The notes under the pieces are model-generated. The model did not search any database, had not been told where the DNA came from, and worked only from the letters and a program-made list of their open reading frames with translations. DNA of 13,274 nucleotides from an uncultured Eubacteriales bacterium (GTDB lineage Bacteria > Bacillota > Clostridia > Oscillospirales > CAG-382): contig CAKSCN010000060.1 in assembly GCA_934444485.1 (NCBI GenBank), positions 1 through 13,274 of the forward strand, given 5' to 3'. The position numbers and the translations under genes are program-made. This document shows, one piece after another, positions 6,463-13,270 of the stretch. How positions within the stretch are numbered: the stretch's first letter is position 1; every line of letters begins with the position of its first letter.

Positions 6463-8373
6463 TCAATTACCGTCGGTAAAGCCGCTTTCGGCAAGCTCCT
6501 TATTTGCGAGGTGTTCCTCGTAGGTCTCGGCAAACAGTGACGAGCCGTCCGCCTTTGCGACGAAGTACTTATAGTTAGTATCCTCGGGATAGAGAGCGGC
6601 GATAATTGCGTTGAGTCCGGGGTTGCATATCGGTCCGGGGGGAAGTCCTCGGTGGATATACGTGTTGTACGGGTGGTCTATTCTTGTATCGGCGTCGAGT
6701 ATTCTCGATTTGCGTTCGCCGTAAGCCGTCTGATATGCGTACTGAACCGTTGCGCAGGATTCGAGCTTATCGGGATTGCCCGTAGAGAGACGGTTATGGA
6801 ACACGGAGGATATGATGAGCTGTTCCGCAGGGAGCTTTGCCTCTTTCTCGATGATGGCGGCAAGGTTCACTATCTCGTCAACGGTATATCCGAGCTTTGC
6901 GGCACGGTCAAAGTAGGACGTATCGAACTTGTTGTTGAAGTTGGAGAGCATTTTATCGATTATCGAAACCGCACTCTCGTCGTTGTAGAACTCGTAGGTA
7001 TCGGGGAACAGGTATCCGTCGAGACGGTAGGTGCGCTCCTTTGAGTATCCGGCATCGGTAAGCTGTTTTACGAATTCGTAGTCATAATCGTAGTTGTTTA
7101 TTGCGTCGATATACTCCTCCTTAGTCGCTTCAAGTCCGTTCTCGGCAAAGAGGGCGATTATTTCGTCGGTCGTGAAGCCCTCGGGAATCGTTATCTTTAT
7201 TATGTGTCTGTCCTTCTTTATCTCGGTTATTTCCGAAATTATGGCGTCGTATGACATGGAATTGTCGAGAAAATAGTCGCCGGGATTATAGACGAACTCC
7301 GTATCCTGCTTGAGGTAATCGAGGAAACCGAAGGCGTATGAGAAAACCTTGTTGACAAGGGTCGTAAACGTACTTTCGCTCGCTTCGACCGTAACCGTCT
7401 TCTTTTCCTTATCCTCGGCGGACTTCTTCTTTTTGAAGTCCTTAAACTCCGAATAGTACTCAAAGGTGAGCTTTGAATTGATTATGCCGTCGTCCTTGAG
7501 TATTTCGGCAATCTCGGTCGCCGAAAGCCCTGCCGGTATGGAAACCTTCGCCTCTTTGAGGTCGCCCTTCTTGAGTGCGAATATATCGTTTCCGGCAACG
7601 ATTATCATATACGACATCGAAAGCGACACGATAAGCACAAACGCCACGTATACCGCCATTTTGAAAACGCCGAAAAATGCGCTGTCGGAAAATCTCGGCT
7701 TTTCGTCGGCGTCGCTGCAAACCACAAGGTCGTCCCCCGTATCGGCAGGTTCCGGAACGGCAGGCTCATGCTTTATTCCGGCGCTCGGGCGTGACATCGG
7801 CACAACCGGCTTTGAAGTCTCGGGACGGGGTGTGCGTGCTGACGGTGTCTGAGGCTTTGCGTCCGACGGTGCTTCGGCTTTCGGTGCGCCGACGTTCTGC
7901 CGGGCGGTCGGGCGTGCGGTTTGAGGTCTCGGTGCGGAATTTCCGGTGACAAGTCTCTTTCCGCTTTCCTCCGACTGCTTTATGCTCTCGGCGATATCGG
8001 GCTGAATTTCGCCGCCGTTTATAAGCGGGTGGGAAAAACCGTTTTTCGGTGCGGACTGAGCTGCACTCTTTATTTCTCCGCCGGTGATATTCACATTCGG
8101 CTTGGAAGCCGGCTTTCTGCTCGGCTCGATAATCACGGTATCGTCGTTTGTCGGTAAAGACGGCTCCGGTTTTTTCGCCGCATTCTGCCTTTCACTCTGC
8201 GAAGGGGCTGTTTTTCCGTTTATTATATCGTCGAACGATCTTGATCTCGGCGGCAGAAGCGAACCGCCGGAGTTTTTTTCGGAGCTCTCGTGCGAGGTCC
8301 CGGCTGAAAGAGCGTCCAGTATATCGTCAAGCTCTTCCTCGGAGCTTTTGTTTCTCTCGTCGTTCAATTTCAT
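6463..8373 (-). CDS. mltG: Endolytic murein transglycosylase MltG with a long cytoplasmic N-terminal region
   Basis: A 636-residue, single-pass membrane protein. Residues 1 to about 233 are hydrophilic and rich in Pro, Ser, Ala and Lys, with no recognisable domain. A transmembrane helix spans about 236-260 (AVYVAFVLIVSLSMSYMIIV). A LysM-like segment follows (VSIPAGLSATEIAEILKDDG), then a roughly 50-residue Lys/Glu-rich stretch, then the YceG/MltG catalytic domain. LDGYLFPDTY (about 451-460) and AAIIEKEA, whose first Glu (about E509) corresponds to the catalytic glutamate of E. coli MltG, are both present, as are HNRL, the ATVQYA segment and GLPPGPICNPG. MltG cleaves nascent glycan strands and sets the chain ends of new peptidoglycan. 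The start is uncertain: AAAGGAG lies only 1 nt before the ATG at 8371-8373 and 7 nt before an in-frame TTG at 8365-8367. A longer reading frame opens with TTG at 8433 but has no ribosome binding site. Confidence 0.93.
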   Translation of the reverse strand: MKLNDERNKSSEEELDDILDALSAGTSHESSEKNSGGSLLPPRSRSFDDIINGKTAPSQSERQNAAKKPEPSLPTNDDTVIIEPSRKPASKPNVNITGGEIKSAAQSAPKNGFSHPLINGGEIQPDIAESIKQSEESGKRLVTGNSAPRPQTARPTARQNVGAPKAEAPSDAKPQTPSARTPRPETSKPVVPMSRPSAGIKHEPAVPEPADTGDDLVVCSDADEKPRFSDSAFFGVFKMAVYVAFVLIVSLSMSYMIIVAGNDIFALKKGDLKEAKVSIPAGLSATEIAEILKDDGIINSKLTFEYYSEFKDFKKKKSAEDKEKKTVTVEASESTFTTLVNKVFSYAFGFLDYLKQDTEFVYNPGDYFLDNSMSYDAIISEITEIKKDRHIIKITIPEGFTTDEIIALFAENGLEATKEEYIDAINNYDYDYEFVKQLTDAGYSKERTYRLDGYLFPDTYEFYNDESAVSIIDKMLSNFNNKFDTSYFDRAAKLGYTVDEIVNLAAIIEKEAKLPAEQLIISSVFHNRLSTGNPDKLESCATVQYAYQTAYGERKSRILDADTRIDHPYNTYIHRGLPPGPICNPGLNAIIAALYPEDTNYKYFVAKADGSSLFAETYEEHLANKELAESGFTDGN

Positions 8374-8419
8374 TCTCCTTTCGCTTTTTCTTATGTACGG
8401 TGTACGCCGTTCGGCACCG

Positions 8420-9457
8420 TCATTCAGCGGCAATCTTCAGCACAAACGCCACCGCAACGCAGACAAACGCCGGGCTTAAAACTATCTGTGCGAGTGCCTT
8501 TCCGAGGCTCTGTCCGCTCGGCATGAGTCTTATGCGTGTGCTTACAAGCGTCGGCGTTTTTTCGCTCTTCTTCTCACGCTCGGAGTACACGCTTTCAAGT
8601 CTGTGGAACCAAACCATAAGCGACGCAAGGCACAGTACAAGGAGTACTGCAAGCGCAAGTCTGCCGCCCGAGGTATCGCCGGATATTTTAACGATGAGAT
8701 TATCCGTATAAATACCGAAAAGGTTGTTGCAGAAGTGCATTATCATTCCGGAAAAAACCGAATCTGCGGCGCACACGGTTATTCCTATTATGAGTCCGAC
8801 CGCAAAATATGCGGCAAAATCCCTTGCGTTGAAGTGAAGCATTGCAAAGACGAGAGACGTCACCGCAACGGCCGCAAGCTTGCCGCACTTCTTCTCGTAC
8901 TCCGACAGTGCCACTCCCCTGAAGCAAAGCTCTTCGGTTATGCACGGAACTATCGCATAAGAGAGAAGCATATAGGCAAAGTCGCCCGATGACGACGCCG
9001 CAACCGCACTTCCGAGACGTTCTCCGAACACATAGCACTGCACGTATTTGAGAGCCGCCGCAGTAAAGATAACGGCGGGAACTCCGGCGACAGTGAGGAG
9101 CATCCCCTTGCCGCTCATGGGCTTTACACGGCAGTCCTTGCCGATGTTTATCCTTTTGAGCGTACAGTAAAAGGCGCAGGGAAGCACGAATATGCAAAGC
9201 TGGATTACGACCGTCGCAAGGTAAGGGTTTCCGCTGTTGAGGTAATTTGCGGCGGTGAGATTTTCTGATATCAGAAGCAGGCAGAACACCGCAAACAAAA
9301 GAACCGTCGGAGCGGACACGTCACGGTCAAACGAAAATGCGAGGGCTTTTTTTTCGGTCTTCGCCGGCGTTTTGCTCTCGGTTTTGTCGGCAGTCTTTGA
9401 CGCAGTGTCGGACGCCTGTTTTATTTCTTTGTTTTTCGGTTCCTTATCTGGAAGCAT
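8420..9457 (-). CDS. CPBP family intramembrane metalloprotease (CAAX protease-like)
   Basis: A 345-residue polytopic membrane protein. The first 40 residues are a hydrophilic Lys/Thr/Ala tail with repeated K-T-A/E-K-style units. Multiple hydrophobic segments follow from about residue 49. The CPBP/Rce1 motifs are intact: EELCFRG (175-181, motif 1, Glu-Glu and Arg), FAMLHFN (204-210, motif 2 with His208) and HFCNN (241-245, motif 3). These glutamates and histidines form the active site in characterised members. After a charged loop (about 285-315) there is one more hydrophobic helix at the C-terminus. The start ATG lies 14 bp inside the upstream cyclo-ligase gene, so translation may be coupled; the only ribosome-binding-like sequence, GGGGAGTG, is somewhat distant. 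The substrate is unknown. In other Firmicutes such proteins act in bacteriocin immunity or maturation, but no peptide gene is visible here. Confidence 0.88.
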   Translation of the reverse strand: MLPDKEPKNKEIKQASDTASKTADKTESKTPAKTEKKALAFSFDRDVSAPTVLLFAVFCLLLISENLTAANYLNSGNPYLATVVIQLCIFVLPCAFYCTLKRINIGKDCRVKPMSGKGMLLTVAGVPAVIFTAAALKYVQCYVFGERLGSAVAASSSGDFAYMLLSYAIVPCITEELCFRGVALSEYEKKCGKLAAVAVTSLVFAMLHFNARDFAAYFAVGLIIGITVCAADSVFSGMIMHFCNNLFGIYTDNLIVKISGDTSGGRLALAVLLVLCLASLMVWFHRLESVYSEREKKSEKTPTLVSTRIRLMPSGQSLGKALAQIVLSPAFVCVAVAFVLKIAAE

Positions 9458-10025
9458 TTACGGCACTCACTCCCCGTTCGCTTATAAGAATATCGACGTG
9501 CTTGTCGAATCTGCCTCTCGGCACTCTGGGAATAATCATATTGCTGTAAACAAGTCCGACCTTTACGCCGGGGAAGCCGCTCAGGAATCTGTCGTAGAAG
9601 CCCTTGCCGTAGCCTATTCTGTAGCCCTCCTTATCGAAGACTATAGCCGGAACGACGCATATCGAAAGGCTCGACGGCACGTATTCCTCGAGTCCCTTCT
9701 TGGGTTCGAGTATGCCGAACGCTCCCTCCTCGAGGTCGTCCCTTGAGCTTACGTAATAGTACTTCATCGTGTTGTCCTCGAAGCACAACGGGTAAGCGAC
9801 CTTTTTGCCGGCTTTTATTGCGGCGTCGAAAATCGCCCACGTATCGATTTCACTTCCCATGGAGGCGTAAAGAAGTATTTCGTTTGAATGTCTGTAGGTT
9901 ATCGAAGCGGTGAGTCTGTCGAATATTTTCTTATCGAATTCATCTCTCTTAGCCTTATCCATCTCGTTTCTTATCGCCGAATACTTTTCTCTCATTTCTC
10001 TTTTTACTACTCTGATTTCTGCCAT
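9444..10025 (-). CDS. 5-formyltetrahydrofolate cyclo-ligase (MTHFS)
   Basis: A 193-residue cytosolic enzyme (family of E. coli YgfA/Fau and human MTHFS). It converts 5-formyl-THF plus ATP to 5,10-methenyl-THF, returning a stored folate to the active pool. Evidence includes the N-terminal KREMREKYSAIR segment, LLYASMGSEIDT (51-62), the FGILEP motif (103-108), and the diagnostic EGYRIGYGKGFYDRFL nucleotide/folate-binding motif (133-148), with normal family length. I chose the ATG at 10023-10025 because AGGAG sits 9 nt upstream. An upstream in-frame ATG nine codons earlier lacks a good ribosome binding site and would place that Shine-Dalgarno inside the coding region. It overlaps the CPBP gene by 14 bp. 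ThyX and Tmk in the same run use related folate and dTMP chemistry. Confidence 0.92.
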   Translation of the reverse strand: MAEIRVVKREMREKYSAIRNEMDKAKRDEFDKKIFDRLTASITYRHSNEILLYASMGSEIDTWAIFDAAIKAGKKVAYPLCFEDNTMKYYYVSSRDDLEEGAFGILEPKKGLEEYVPSSLSICVVPAIVFDKEGYRIGYGKGFYDRFLSGFPGVKVGLVYSNMIIPRVPRGRFDKHVDILISERGVSAVNASR

Positions 10026-10077
10026 AAATGTCAACTCCTCAAAGCTCCGCATTTAAAACCTGCCCGTTTCTGCGGCA

Positions 10078-10093
10078 AATACCGGGAGGTATT
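10078..10093 (-). other. Small stem-loop in the gap between the DJ-1 and cyclo-ligase genes
   Basis: In the 106-bp gap, AATACC and GGTATT form a perfect 6-bp stem around a 4-nt loop (TCCC in the transcript). No T tract follows, so it is not a terminator. It could be an mRNA processing or stability element that separates the two halves of the operon. I see no convincing promoter in this gap. Confidence 0.35.
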
Positions 10094-10131
10094 GTTGAAA
10101 GGGAATACTTTGTCCGCAAAGCGGCGCACAT

Positions 10132-10671
10132 TCAGCGTGCGTAAATACCGGCTCTTACCTTCTCGGCGGACGCTTTTCCCAAAAGCACTTCTATCAGCAC
10201 AAAAGAAAACTCCTCCGAAGAGCCTGCGGCAATAGACGTAATGAACTTTCCGTCAACGGCAACTCTGTCACGGCACGGGATACAGCCGCAAAGCTCATCC
10301 GACATCGACGGATAACAAACCGCACGCTTTCCCTCCAAAAGTCCCATCTGTGCAAGTATCGTGGGTGCGGCGCAGATTGCCGCAATGTAAATGCCGTTTC
10401 CGACGCCTCTGCGTATTGCATCGACGGCGGTTTTACTGCTCTTTATGCCGTCAACTCCGCCGAGTCCGCCGGGGAGAATAATCATTTCGAGACCGTCGTC
10501 GGTCATCTCGTCCTCGGTGATATCCGCCGTCACTTCTATGCCGTGCGCACCTTTTATTCTCTCGCCGCCGATTCCCACCGATATTATATCAATACCGGCA
10601 CGGCGAAGATAGTCGATTTGAGTAAGAGCTTCGATTTCTTCAAAGCCGTCCGCAAGAAAAATATATACCAT
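10132..10671 (-). CDS. DJ-1/PfpI family protein
   Basis: A 179-residue cytosolic protein of the DJ-1/ThiJ/PfpI superfamily. The GFEEIEAL segment (9-16) carries the conserved glutamate (E14), LPGG is at 66-69, and the nucleophile elbow AAICAAPTIL holds Cys100. Length is normal for the YajL/DJ-1 branch. The later family segment, usually IT-S-R-G-P-G-T, reads ITSIAAGSSEE here, so the loop near the active site differs. Members are reported as chaperones, glyoxalase-like or glycation-repair enzymes, and the specific activity cannot be told from sequence. AAAGGA lies about 8 nt before the ATG. The gene follows tmk by 18 bp. Confidence 0.9.
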   Translation of the reverse strand: MVYIFLADGFEEIEALTQIDYLRRAGIDIISVGIGGERIKGAHGIEVTADITEDEMTDDGLEMIILPGGLGGVDGIKSSKTAVDAIRRGVGNGIYIAAICAAPTILAQMGLLEGKRAVCYPSMSDELCGCIPCRDRVAVDGKFITSIAAGSSEEFSFVLIEVLLGKASAEKVRAGIYAR

Positions 10672-10689
10672 TTTCTTCTTCCTTTCCTC

Positions 10690-11391
10690 TCAATTGCCGT
10701 TTTCCCCGAAAAATCCTCTTTCTCCGAGCTTTTCGAGCACGGCTTTTTCAACTTCTGCCTGTATTTTCTCTATCGTATAAGGTATACTTCCCTCTCCGCA
10801 TTTTATTCTCGTCCAGCCCCATTTGCCAATGACATACTCAGCCGCCGCTTTTGCCTTATGCAGATGTTCGGCGTTTGCCTCGTGTATGTCCTTGCTCACT
10901 CCTGTTTCGGTGCTTCTTGCCTCGAGAAGCTTTCGTGCGGCGTCCTCGGGCATATCGAGGTAAATCACGAGATCCGGCTTCGGTATTCCGAGCTTCACAA
11001 ACTCAAAGTCGCAAAGCCACTCGAGAAACTTGTCTTTTTCGCCGTCGCCGTCTATCTTCGCAAGCTGATGAATTGCGTTCGAGGTCGTATACCTATTAAG
11101 TATTATTACACGCTTTTCGTCATTATAAGCCTTCTGCCAATTTTTTTTGAAGCTTGCGTATCTGTCTGCCGCAAAGAACATTGATGCGGCATAAGCGTTT
11201 GTGTCCTCCGGCTTTTTTCCGAACTCTCCGCCGAGATACATTTTGACAAGGGTACTCGAAGGGCTGTCATAGTCCGGGAAAGAAAGCTCCGTCACCTCTA
11301 TGCCCATTTTACGCAGATTCCCGGCAAGTCTGTCCGACTGCGTTTTCTTTCCGGAAGCGTCAGTTCCCTCGACGGCAACAAGAAAGCTCAT
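10690..11391 (-). CDS. tmk: Thymidylate kinase (dTMP kinase)
   Basis: A 233-residue P-loop kinase that phosphorylates dTMP to dTDP with ATP. The Walker A loop EGTDASGKKTQ (8-18) opens the protein, ADRY (75-78) is the typical dTMP-kinase DR(Y/F/H) motif, LNRY (98-101) follows, and the LID region ARSTETGVSKDIHEANAEHL lies near 158-177. The Walker A carries Lys16 where Ser/Thr usually follows the invariant Lys, with Thr17 next. The ribosome binding site GAGGTGAG stands 3-6 nt before the ATG. The gene lies 77 bp after thyX, which makes the substrate dTMP. The leader contains an inverted repeat, TCCGCA/TGCGGA (11409-11414 and 11431-11436), with a 16-nt loop and no T tract. Confidence 0.92.
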   Translation of the reverse strand: MSFLVAVEGTDASGKKTQSDRLAGNLRKMGIEVTELSFPDYDSPSSTLVKMYLGGEFGKKPEDTNAYAASMFFAADRYASFKKNWQKAYNDEKRVIILNRYTTSNAIHQLAKIDGDGEKDKFLEWLCDFEFVKLGIPKPDLVIYLDMPEDAARKLLEARSTETGVSKDIHEANAEHLHKAKAAAEYVIGKWGWTRIKCGEGSIPYTIEKIQAEVEKAVLEKLGERGFFGENGN

Positions 11392-11468
11392 TTTCTCACC
11401 TCATATACTCCGCAAAAGCACCCTGCCGTATGCGGATAAAATCTTATTCACGTTCACGAATATCGGTT

Positions 11469-12233
11469 TCAGGCGTCGTGCGAACCGAGCTTTTCTCTCA
11501 CCTCCGCCTGTTTTCCGCAGGAATACGCACCCTCAGCACACTTTCCTCTCAGGCACGAAGGTCCGGCGTTCTTAAAGAGAAGCGGAGACACCTCACGAAC
11601 CTGACGGAGCATCTCGCAGGCAAGCTCTCTTATCTCCCACTGCGCTCTGTTGCAGCAGCGAAGCGAGAAGAAATTGTAGAGCGAGCGGATATTCATTGTC
11701 ATGACGATTCTCGTGTCGCAGGCGTTTGAAAGCACGTATCTTGCGTCCTCGTTCGCTTTCTTCCCGGCGGCGTATGAAGCGTCCTTTTCACTCATTCCGG
11801 CGGCAAGATTTTCCTCGGTGTGCTTTTTCTTAAGTATCTCGGAGAGCTTGTTGTAGGTATCACGGTCGTTCTCCATCGCCTTCACGAAAAGCTCCTTTGC
11901 CTCCGGTATCGCTTCGATTTCCGGTGGGATTATATAGTCAAATTCGCTCTTGTTTACGTATCTCTGACTCTGCACGCTGTAGGAAGCAATGCGGTGTCTT
12001 GTAATCTGCGCAAGAAGCGAGCGTGACACTCCCTCTATCGCAAAGGTGAAGCTCACGTGTTCAAACGGGCTTTCGTGCCCCAGCCCCATAAGCATGGTAA
12101 CAAAGCTCTCGGCTTTTTCGGGAGTCATCTTTTCGCATATTTCGTCCACGCCGACCGGTGAATAGCAGAGCTTCGCCGCCGCAGCTATCGTTCTCTCCGG
12201 TTCGGGGGTATGTGTAAGTATCTTTACGTTCAC
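11469..12233 (-). CDS. thyX: Flavin-dependent thymidylate synthase ThyX
   Basis: A 254-residue enzyme that makes dTMP from dUMP using 5,10-methylene-THF as carbon donor and FADH2 as reductant, releasing THF and not dihydrofolate. The ThyX signature RHR-x7-S is perfect (R79-H80-R81 to S89, within RHRIASYSVQSQRY). Upstream, GHESPFEHVSFTFAIEG (52-68) is the conserved N-terminal block, and LRCCNRAQWEIRELA (191-205) carries the C-terminal nucleotide-binding residues. The C-terminal tail has extra cysteines (C227, C232, C239). It starts with GTG at 12231-12233; AAGGAG lies 8 nt upstream and overlaps the stop codon region of tagA, so the two genes are probably translated in succession from one mRNA (12-bp gap). 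Confidence 0.96.
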   Translation of the reverse strand: MNVKILTHTPEPERTIAAAAKLCYSPVGVDEICEKMTPEKAESFVTMLMGLGHESPFEHVSFTFAIEGVSRSLLAQITRHRIASYSVQSQRYVNKSEFDYIIPPEIEAIPEAKELFVKAMENDRDTYNKLSEILKKKHTEENLAAGMSEKDASYAAGKKANEDARYVLSNACDTRIVMTMNIRSLYNFFSLRCCNRAQWEIRELACEMLRQVREVSPLLFKNAGPSCLRGKCAEGAYSCGKQAEVREKLGSHDA

Positions 12234-12245
12234 GTCGTTTTCTCC

Positions 12246-13013
12246 TTATCCCGCACTTGCGCCCGGTACTTTATTGCCGTGTACGGCGACGCCTATGATA
12301 AACTTGGGAAGCTTCATCATTCTGCCTATTCTCGTGGGCATTTTTATAAGTCTGTGAAGCCACTCGAGGTTGTGGTCGATGAAAAACTTCGGCGCTCTTT
12401 TTACCGTACCGGAGAACACGTCGAGGCTTCCTCCGAGTCCCATGGCAAGCTTCACGTCAAGCTTATCTCTGTTTTCGTATATCCACTTTTCCTGCTTCGG
12501 CGCACCGAGGCACACAAAGAGAACCTTTGCGCCGGATTTATTGATATCGTCGATTATGCCGGGGACGTCGGCTTCCTTAAAGTATCCGTCCCGTGTGCCG
12601 GAAATGACAAGTCCCGGATATTTTTCGCAGAGCTTTTTTGCGGCGAGGTTTGCGATGCTGTCTCGTTCGTCGTTCTTCGGCGACGCACCGAAAAGGTAAA
12701 GTCCCTCGCCCGTTTTCGAGATATGCTCAACCACCTTCTCCGCAAGCTCACAGCCGGGGACCTTGCCCTTGAGAGGCGTATGCAGCATTTTGGCGGCGTA
12801 GACAACGCCTATTCCGTCCGGGATGATAAACTCTGCGGAGTTTATGACCTTGTAGTTGTCCGGATTCTCAACGCAGTTCTGGACAATCTCGGAATTAGGA
12901 GTATACACGGCAGAGCATTTTTCGCCGCCGATAAGTCCGACAGCTTCGGCGAGTGCCTCCTCCATGGTGACATTGTCAAAGTATACGCCTCTTACATTTA
13001 TCTTATCGCTCAT
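12246..13013 (-). CDS. tagA: WecG/TagA/CpsF family glycosyltransferase
   Basis: A 255-residue GT26 enzyme that transfers a sugar (N-acetylmannosamine in TagA/TarA) onto undecaprenyl-PP-GlcNAc at the inner face of the membrane, an early step of teichoic-acid linkage or surface polysaccharide synthesis. Motifs in order: YTPNSEIV (37-44, with T38), PDGIGVVYA (65-73, with D66, matching the proposed catalytic base of Thermoanaerobacter TagA), GLYLFGASP (104-112), LGAPKQEKWI (169-178), GLGGSLDVFSGTVKRAP (192-208), and the basic C-terminal appendage LEWLHRLIKMPTRIGRM, which in TagA closes the active site at the membrane. The donor sugar is inferred. No other teichoic acid gene is visible in the window. 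The ribosome binding site is weak (GAAAGACGG region). It is the first gene of the run, with its own promoter at 13083-13111. Confidence 0.92.
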   Translation of the reverse strand: MSDKINVRGVYFDNVTMEEALAEAVGLIGGEKCSAVYTPNSEIVQNCVENPDNYKVINSAEFIIPDGIGVVYAAKMLHTPLKGKVPGCELAEKVVEHISKTGEGLYLFGASPKNDERDSIANLAAKKLCEKYPGLVISGTRDGYFKEADVPGIIDDINKSGAKVLFVCLGAPKQEKWIYENRDKLDVKLAMGLGGSLDVFSGTVKRAPKFFIDHNLEWLHRLIKMPTRIGRMMKLPKFIIGVAVHGNKVPGASAG

Positions 13014-13082
13014 ACATTTTACCGTCTTTCATAAATAGTAAACGAGGAAGCGTATTACGACACTATCCCACATTATTATTGC

Positions 13083-13111
13083 ATTATACCACTGTAAAAG
13101 CGGCATTTCAA
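13083..13111 (-). promoter_or_regulatory. Sigma-A-type promoter of the tagA-thyX-tmk... operon
   Basis: On the minus strand the -35 box TTGAAA (13106-13111) and consensus -10 box TATAAT (13083-13088) are spaced 17 bp, with TGG just before the -10 as an extended -10 element. Transcription should start near 13076, leaving a leader of about 62 nt before the tagA start. Confidence 0.85.
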
Positions 13112-13121
13112 TTATAAAACA

Positions 13122-13136
13122 TTTACATTATGTAAA
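13122..13136. promoter_or_regulatory. Perfect 15-bp palindrome in the divergent promoter region, candidate operator
   Basis: TTTACAT-T-ATGTAAA is a perfect odd palindrome placed 10 bp upstream of the -35 box of the tagA promoter and about 90 bp upstream of the -10 of the divergent plus-strand promoter. A related but imperfect set of TTTAC/TTTTAC words occurs at 13177-13190. Position and symmetry suit a dimeric transcription factor. I cannot name the regulator family. Confidence 0.5.
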
Positions 13137-13224
13137 ATTTCTATCGGTAATATTTTCCGTTCCGTTTTTAGGACGAATTTACAATTTTACGTACAAAAAT
13201 CACTATTATTGCGGCGGTATATTT

Positions 13225-13233
13225 TGATATAAT
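13225..13233 (+). promoter_or_regulatory. Extended -10 promoter for the divergent plus-strand gene
   Basis: TGATATAAT is a consensus extended -10 element (TGnTATAAT). No good -35 box is found at 16-18 bp (the sequence there is ATTATT-like), which is compatible with an extended -10 promoter or with activator dependence. Transcription would start near 13240, about 31 nt before the ATG. Confidence 0.6.
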
Positions 13234-13270
13234 GCAGGAGAAGAATACGCTTACCGAGGAGGACAGAGGT

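Noticed and set aside
8371..8433. Longer mltG starting with TTG at 8433
   Set aside because: No Shine-Dalgarno precedes it, it would overlap the CPBP gene, and its 20 extra residues contain the translated ribosome binding site of the ATG start.
10040..10075. Possible internal promoter (TTTGCC, 17 bp, TTAAAT) before the cyclo-ligase gene
   Set aside because: Both boxes match the consensus poorly (3 of 6 and 4 of 6), no better than expected by chance in an A/T-containing gap.
10112..10139. Short GC hairpins near the DJ-1 stop codon (CCGC-TTT-GCGG and CGCAC/GTGCG)
   Set aside because: The stems are 4-5 bp and no T tract follows, so they do not make a terminator; the operon reading is kept.
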